A stretch of 7,755 nucleotides of DNA, from positions 1-7,755 of the forward strand of contig CAMWOX010000067.1 of assembly GCA_947175975.1 (NCBI GenBank), read 5' to 3'. Below the pieces are notes generated by a model. The model was not told where the DNA came from and made no database searches. It saw nothing but the letters and a program-made list of their open reading frames with translations. This stretch comes from an uncultured Ruminococcus sp. Lineage in GTDB: Bacteria; Bacillota; Clostridia; Oscillospirales; Ruminococcaceae. This document shows, piece after piece, positions 5,948-7,755 of the stretch; position 1 is the first letter of the stretch, and each line of letters starts with the position of its first letter. A program made the position numbers and the translations under genes.

Positions 5948-5976
5948 GCATAACAGGAATATTTTTTGCATATAGT
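5948..5976 (+). promoter_or_regulatory. Putative sigma-E-type promoter for spoIIP
   Basis: GCATAAC (5948-5954), 14 bases, CATATAGT (5969-5976): 5 of 7 and 7 of 8 against the sigma-E consensus. Transcription would start near 5983, about 14 bases before GGAGG (5997-6001). In Bacillus spoIIP is sigma-E controlled, so the position and type agree with the gene. A second possible reading, GAATATT at 5957-5963 with AGTACAAT at 5974-5981, has spacing that is too short (10). Confidence 0.42.
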
Positions 5977-5991
5977 ACAATGAAAGTGTAC
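5975..5991 (+). repeat. Short inverted repeat before the spoIIP ribosome binding site
   Basis: GTACA (5975-5979) and TGTAC (5987-5991) flank 7 bases, overlapping the end of the proposed -10 and the expected start of transcription. It could be an operator half-site pair or just a chance 5-bp match; it is too short to weigh heavily. Confidence 0.25.
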
Positions 5992-6008
5992 ATACTGGAG
6001 GTGTGGCA

Positions 6009-7211
6009 GTGCGGCGGAAAAAATATCATGTCCTGCAAAGATGTACTGTATTCGGGACACTGGTGTTATTGCTGACAGCGGGTGTGAGCTGTCTGGTGCA
6101 GTATGTACCGGTGCTGACAAGAGCAATGTCTGAAAAGTTAAGCCAGGATGATGCTGTTTCTCTGGAATCAGATTCAGAATTATCTTTTCTGTCAGATGAG
6201 GAACTGGAACATATGCCGGATTTGTTTCAGCCTGATTTTTATTTATCTGAGGGATTCGGAATTTCAGATTCTTTTGAAGAAGATGCTGAAAATAGTTCTG
6301 CATCTGATCTGGATTCACAGGAACAGGCAGTATTTTCTGAACAGAAACCAAAGAAAGATTCTGATCCTGGTGCAAAGCCTTATCCTGAAGAATGGAATCC
6401 GACAGGCGGTATTGTCGAACAGCTGAGTTATGGATTTTATTCCGGAACAAGATTCTTTCAGCTCCGGAATGCCGGACAGGTACAGAATAAAACAGCTTTG
6501 TCCAATCAGGCTCTGTATGCAGAGAGTCAGCTGTTGCCAGAGTTTCAGATTGCATTTGATGGTACACCACAGGTATTAATCATGCATACACATACAACAG
6601 AAAGCTTTGAACCTTATGAACGTGAAAATTACGATTCCAGTTTTAACTATCGTACAACGGATAGTTCCAAAAATATGATCATGGTAGGAGATGCAATTGC
6701 AGAACAGCTTGAGAAAGCCGGGATCGGTGTAATCCATGATACAACGATTCATGATTATCCGTCTTATACAGGATCTTATGAACGCAGTGCCGTAACTGTA
6801 CAGAATGCGTTGATACAATATCCATCTATCAAGATCGTACTGGATATTCACAGAGATGCAATCGGCGGTGATGGTGTAATCAAACAGCCTGTTGTGGAAG
6901 TCAATGGCAGAAAGGCGAGTCAGGTCATGATTATTTCAGGCTGTGACGATGGTACAATGGATATGCCGGAATATCTTAAAAATTTCAGATTTGCCTGTTT
7001 GTTACAGCAGCAGATGGAATCAGATTATGCAGGATTTACAAGACCGGTTTTATTTGATTACCGGAAATATAATCAGAATCTAACAACCGGAAGCATTCTA
7101 ATTGAAGTCGGTTCTCATGGAAATACACTTGATCAGGTGGAATATGCCGGGGAATTAATCGGCAGTTCGCTTGCCAGAGCCTTAGAATCCATCAAACAGC
7201 CGGAGGAATAA
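6009..7211 (+). CDS. spoIIP: Stage II sporulation protein P, engulfment peptidoglycan hydrolase
   Basis: With SpoIID and SpoIIM, SpoIIP thins septal peptidoglycan so the mother cell can engulf the forespore; it acts as amidase and endopeptidase. I chose GTG at 6009 because GGAGG (5997-6001) lies 7 bases upstream; the in-frame GTG at 6003 is only 1 base away. The 400-residue product has a membrane anchor at about 13-31, then an acidic Ser/Asp/Glu-rich stretch (about 40-108), then the SpoIIP domain from about 130. Motifs are VLIMHTHTTESFEPY (189-203; His193 or His195 probably a zinc ligand), RTTDSSKNMIMVGDAIAEQL (215-234), GSYERSAVTVQNAL (255-268), KIVLDIHRDA (275-284; His281), RKYNQNL (352-358) and ILIEVGSHGNT (363-373; Glu366, His370). 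The catalytic domain appears complete. The next gene starts 3 bp after the stop. Bacillus spoIIP follows gpr; here the partner is a deacetylase in divergent orientation. Confidence 0.95.
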   Translation: MRRKKYHVLQRCTVFGTLVLLLTAGVSCLVQYVPVLTRAMSEKLSQDDAVSLESDSELSFLSDEELEHMPDLFQPDFYLSEGFGISDSFEEDAENSSASDLDSQEQAVFSEQKPKKDSDPGAKPYPEEWNPTGGIVEQLSYGFYSGTRFFQLRNAGQVQNKTALSNQALYAESQLLPEFQIAFDGTPQVLIMHTHTTESFEPYERENYDSSFNYRTTDSSKNMIMVGDAIAEQLEKAGIGVIHDTTIHDYPSYTGSYERSAVTVQNALIQYPSIKIVLDIHRDAIGGDGVIKQPVVEVNGRKASQVMIISGCDDGTMDMPEYLKNFRFACLLQQQMESDYAGFTRPVLFDYRKYNQNLTTGSILIEVGSHGNTLDQVEYAGELIGSSLARALESIKQPEE

Positions 7212-7214
7212 TTT

Positions 7215-7514
7215 ATGTTGAAATTAGATCCAAAATTTAAAAAAATTCTTGCAGGACTTGCTGTGCATTGTATTTTCAGCTGTTGCGCATTCGGAGCTGT
7301 CCGTGTTTATCAGAATGGTTATAATATTATGCATCATGATCAGTTGCGTATGGCAAGTGTTTCTGTTGAGGATGACACCACAGAAATACGGTTTCTTCAT
7401 AAGAGTTGGCAGTTTGAAAAGCTCCCGGATGATGCCGCTGTTTATTATTTGATCTATCTTCTTACAAATCAACAACTTCATGGTTGGGCAATGCTCCTGG
7501 ATTGGTTGACATGA
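7215..7514 (+). CDS. Small membrane or secreted protein coupled to spoIIP, function unknown
   Basis: A 99-residue protein I do not recognise. It starts with a basic stretch (MLKLDPKFKK), then a hydrophobic segment with three cysteines (about 11-28, ILAGLAVHCIFSCCAFGA), then a polar domain of about 70 residues (YQNGYNIMHHDQLRMASVSV onward) and a hydrophobic C-terminal stretch (VYYLIYLL, WAMLLDWL). The N-terminus could be a signal peptide cleaved after AFGA or a single membrane anchor. It has a strong GGAGG (7202-7206) 8 bases before its ATG, overlapping the last codons of spoIIP; the 3-bp gap suggests translational coupling and co-expression in the mother cell. A sporulation role is inference from position alone. 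No terminator is evident between its stop and the tRNA promoter. Confidence 0.72.
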   Translation: MLKLDPKFKKILAGLAVHCIFSCCAFGAVRVYQNGYNIMHHDQLRMASVSVEDDTTEIRFLHKSWQFEKLPDDAAVYYLIYLLTNQQLHGWAMLLDWLT

Positions 7515-7563
7515 TTCATATAGTATTCATGAAAAATTCACAAAAAATTTATATTTAAACTAT

Positions 7564-7591
7564 TGCAATTTTTTTAGAATTATGTTATAAT
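7564..7591 (+). promoter_or_regulatory. Extended -10 sigma-A promoter of the tRNA cluster
   Basis: TTGCAA (7564-7569), 16 bases, then perfect TATAAT (7586-7591) preceded by TGT (7583-7585), which is an extended -10. The start would be near 7598, about 12 bases before the first tRNA, as is common for stable RNA genes. The surrounding 7515-7600 is very AT-rich and holds no other gene. Confidence 0.75.
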
Positions 7592-7609
7592 TATAAAGCA
7601 ATTTGAAAT

Positions 7610-7683
7610 GTGCCTGTAGTTTAGTTGGATAAAACAGAGGACTCCGACTCCTCAGAGCGCAGATTCGAGTTCTGTCAGGCACA
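7610..7683 (+). tRNA. tRNA-Arg, anticodon CCG
   Basis: A full cloverleaf can be drawn. The acceptor stem GTGCCTG/CAGGCAC (7610-7616, 7676-7682) is perfect. The D stem is GTTT/AAAC (7619-7622, 7632-7635), unusually AT-rich. The anticodon stem is GAGGA/TCCTC (7637-7641, 7649-7653) with loop CTCCGAC giving CCG at 7644-7646, which reads CGG. The variable loop is 5 bases and the T stem GCAGA/TCTGT (one G-U) has loop TTCGAGT. The discriminator base is A7683. CCA is not encoded and must be added after transcription. Confidence 0.95.
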
Positions 7684-7688
7684 CTGTA

Positions 7689-7755
7689 CGGGATGTAACT
7701 CAGTTTGGTAGAGTGCTTGGTTTGGGACCAAGATGCCGCAGGTTCGAGTCCTGTC
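7689..7755 (+). tRNA. tRNA-Pro, anticodon TGG, 3' end cut by the window
   Basis: It follows tRNA-Arg by 5 bases and is surely on the same transcript. The acceptor 5' strand is CGGGATG (7689-7695), the D stem ACTC/GAGT (7698-7701, 7711-7714), the anticodon stem CTTGG/CCAAG (7716-7720, 7728-7732) with loop TTTGGGA giving TGG at 7723-7725, and the T stem GCAGG/CCTGT with loop TTCGAGT (7743-7749). Only the first base of the 3' acceptor strand is inside the window, so the last bases and any encoded CCA cannot be seen. Confidence 0.93.

Noticed and set aside
6003..6008. GTG at 6003 as the spoIIP start.
   Set aside because: GGAGG (5997-6001) would be one base away; GTG at 6009 has a normal 7-base spacing.
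5935..6570. A 211-codon open frame on the minus strand, opposite the start of spoIIP.
   Set aside because: It lies opposite a clear gene with a membrane anchor and SpoIIP domain, its composition (many Gln, His, Pro) is typical of an antisense shadow, and it covers the divergent promoters.
7515..7563. A terminator between the small gene and the tRNA promoter.
   Set aside because: The stretch is AT-rich with only 4-bp self-complementary matches (TGAA-AAA-TTCA); nothing with a credible stem and U-tract.

Overview
The window looks like chromosomal DNA from an anaerobic, endospore-forming Firmicute of the Clostridia, most like a Ruminococcus-type Oscillospiraceae. The reasons are a clear spoIIP, an AT-rich genome with Shine-Dalgarno sites of the GGAGG type, a Clostridia-style acetyl-CoA-specific MetA, and a split biotin-dependent carboxytransferase operon. 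The genus is inference. I see no insertion sequence, phage gene, CRISPR array or toxin-antitoxin pair.

Bases 1-680 hold the 3' end of an RsuA/RluB-type 23S rRNA pseudouridine synthase and, 6 bp behind it, a small GNAT-like protein of unknown function. Bases 681-777 form a control region: a good sigma-A-type promoter, a large nested inverted repeat, and an ATG-TAA start-stop element abutting the next start codon.

Bases 778-3994 are a three-gene operon: a divergent acyl-CoA carboxyltransferase, a small biotin carrier protein with an Ala/Pro linker, and an oxaloacetate/pyruvate-type carboxyltransferase (OadA-like) that lacks its own biotin domain. This is the subunit set of Propionibacterium transcarboxylase (12S + 1.3S + 5S). 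No biotin carboxylase and no membrane decarboxylase beta subunit is present. The likely job is moving a carboxyl group between oxaloacetate/pyruvate and an acyl-CoA, but the CoA-side subunit departs from its family at several signature positions. A hairpin separates this operon from a homoserine O-acetyltransferase (4080-4991, methionine synthesis).

On the minus strand, ending 1 bp from the metA stop, lies a membrane-anchored NodB-type polysaccharide deacetylase (4993-5862). It is divergent from spoIIP (6009-7211), the peptidoglycan hydrolase of engulfment. The 146 bp between them contain two back-to-back sequences resembling promoters of the mother-cell sporulation factor sigma-E, so both genes may be switched on together. 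A 99-codon membrane or secreted protein of unknown function follows spoIIP by 3 bp. The window ends with a strong extended -10 promoter driving tRNA-Arg(CCG) and tRNA-Pro(UGG), the latter cut by the window edge.

The most unusual items are the divergent transcarboxylase-like subunit, the nested inverted repeat with a start-stop element before it, and the paired sigma-E-like promoters with an unnamed small gene behind spoIIP.
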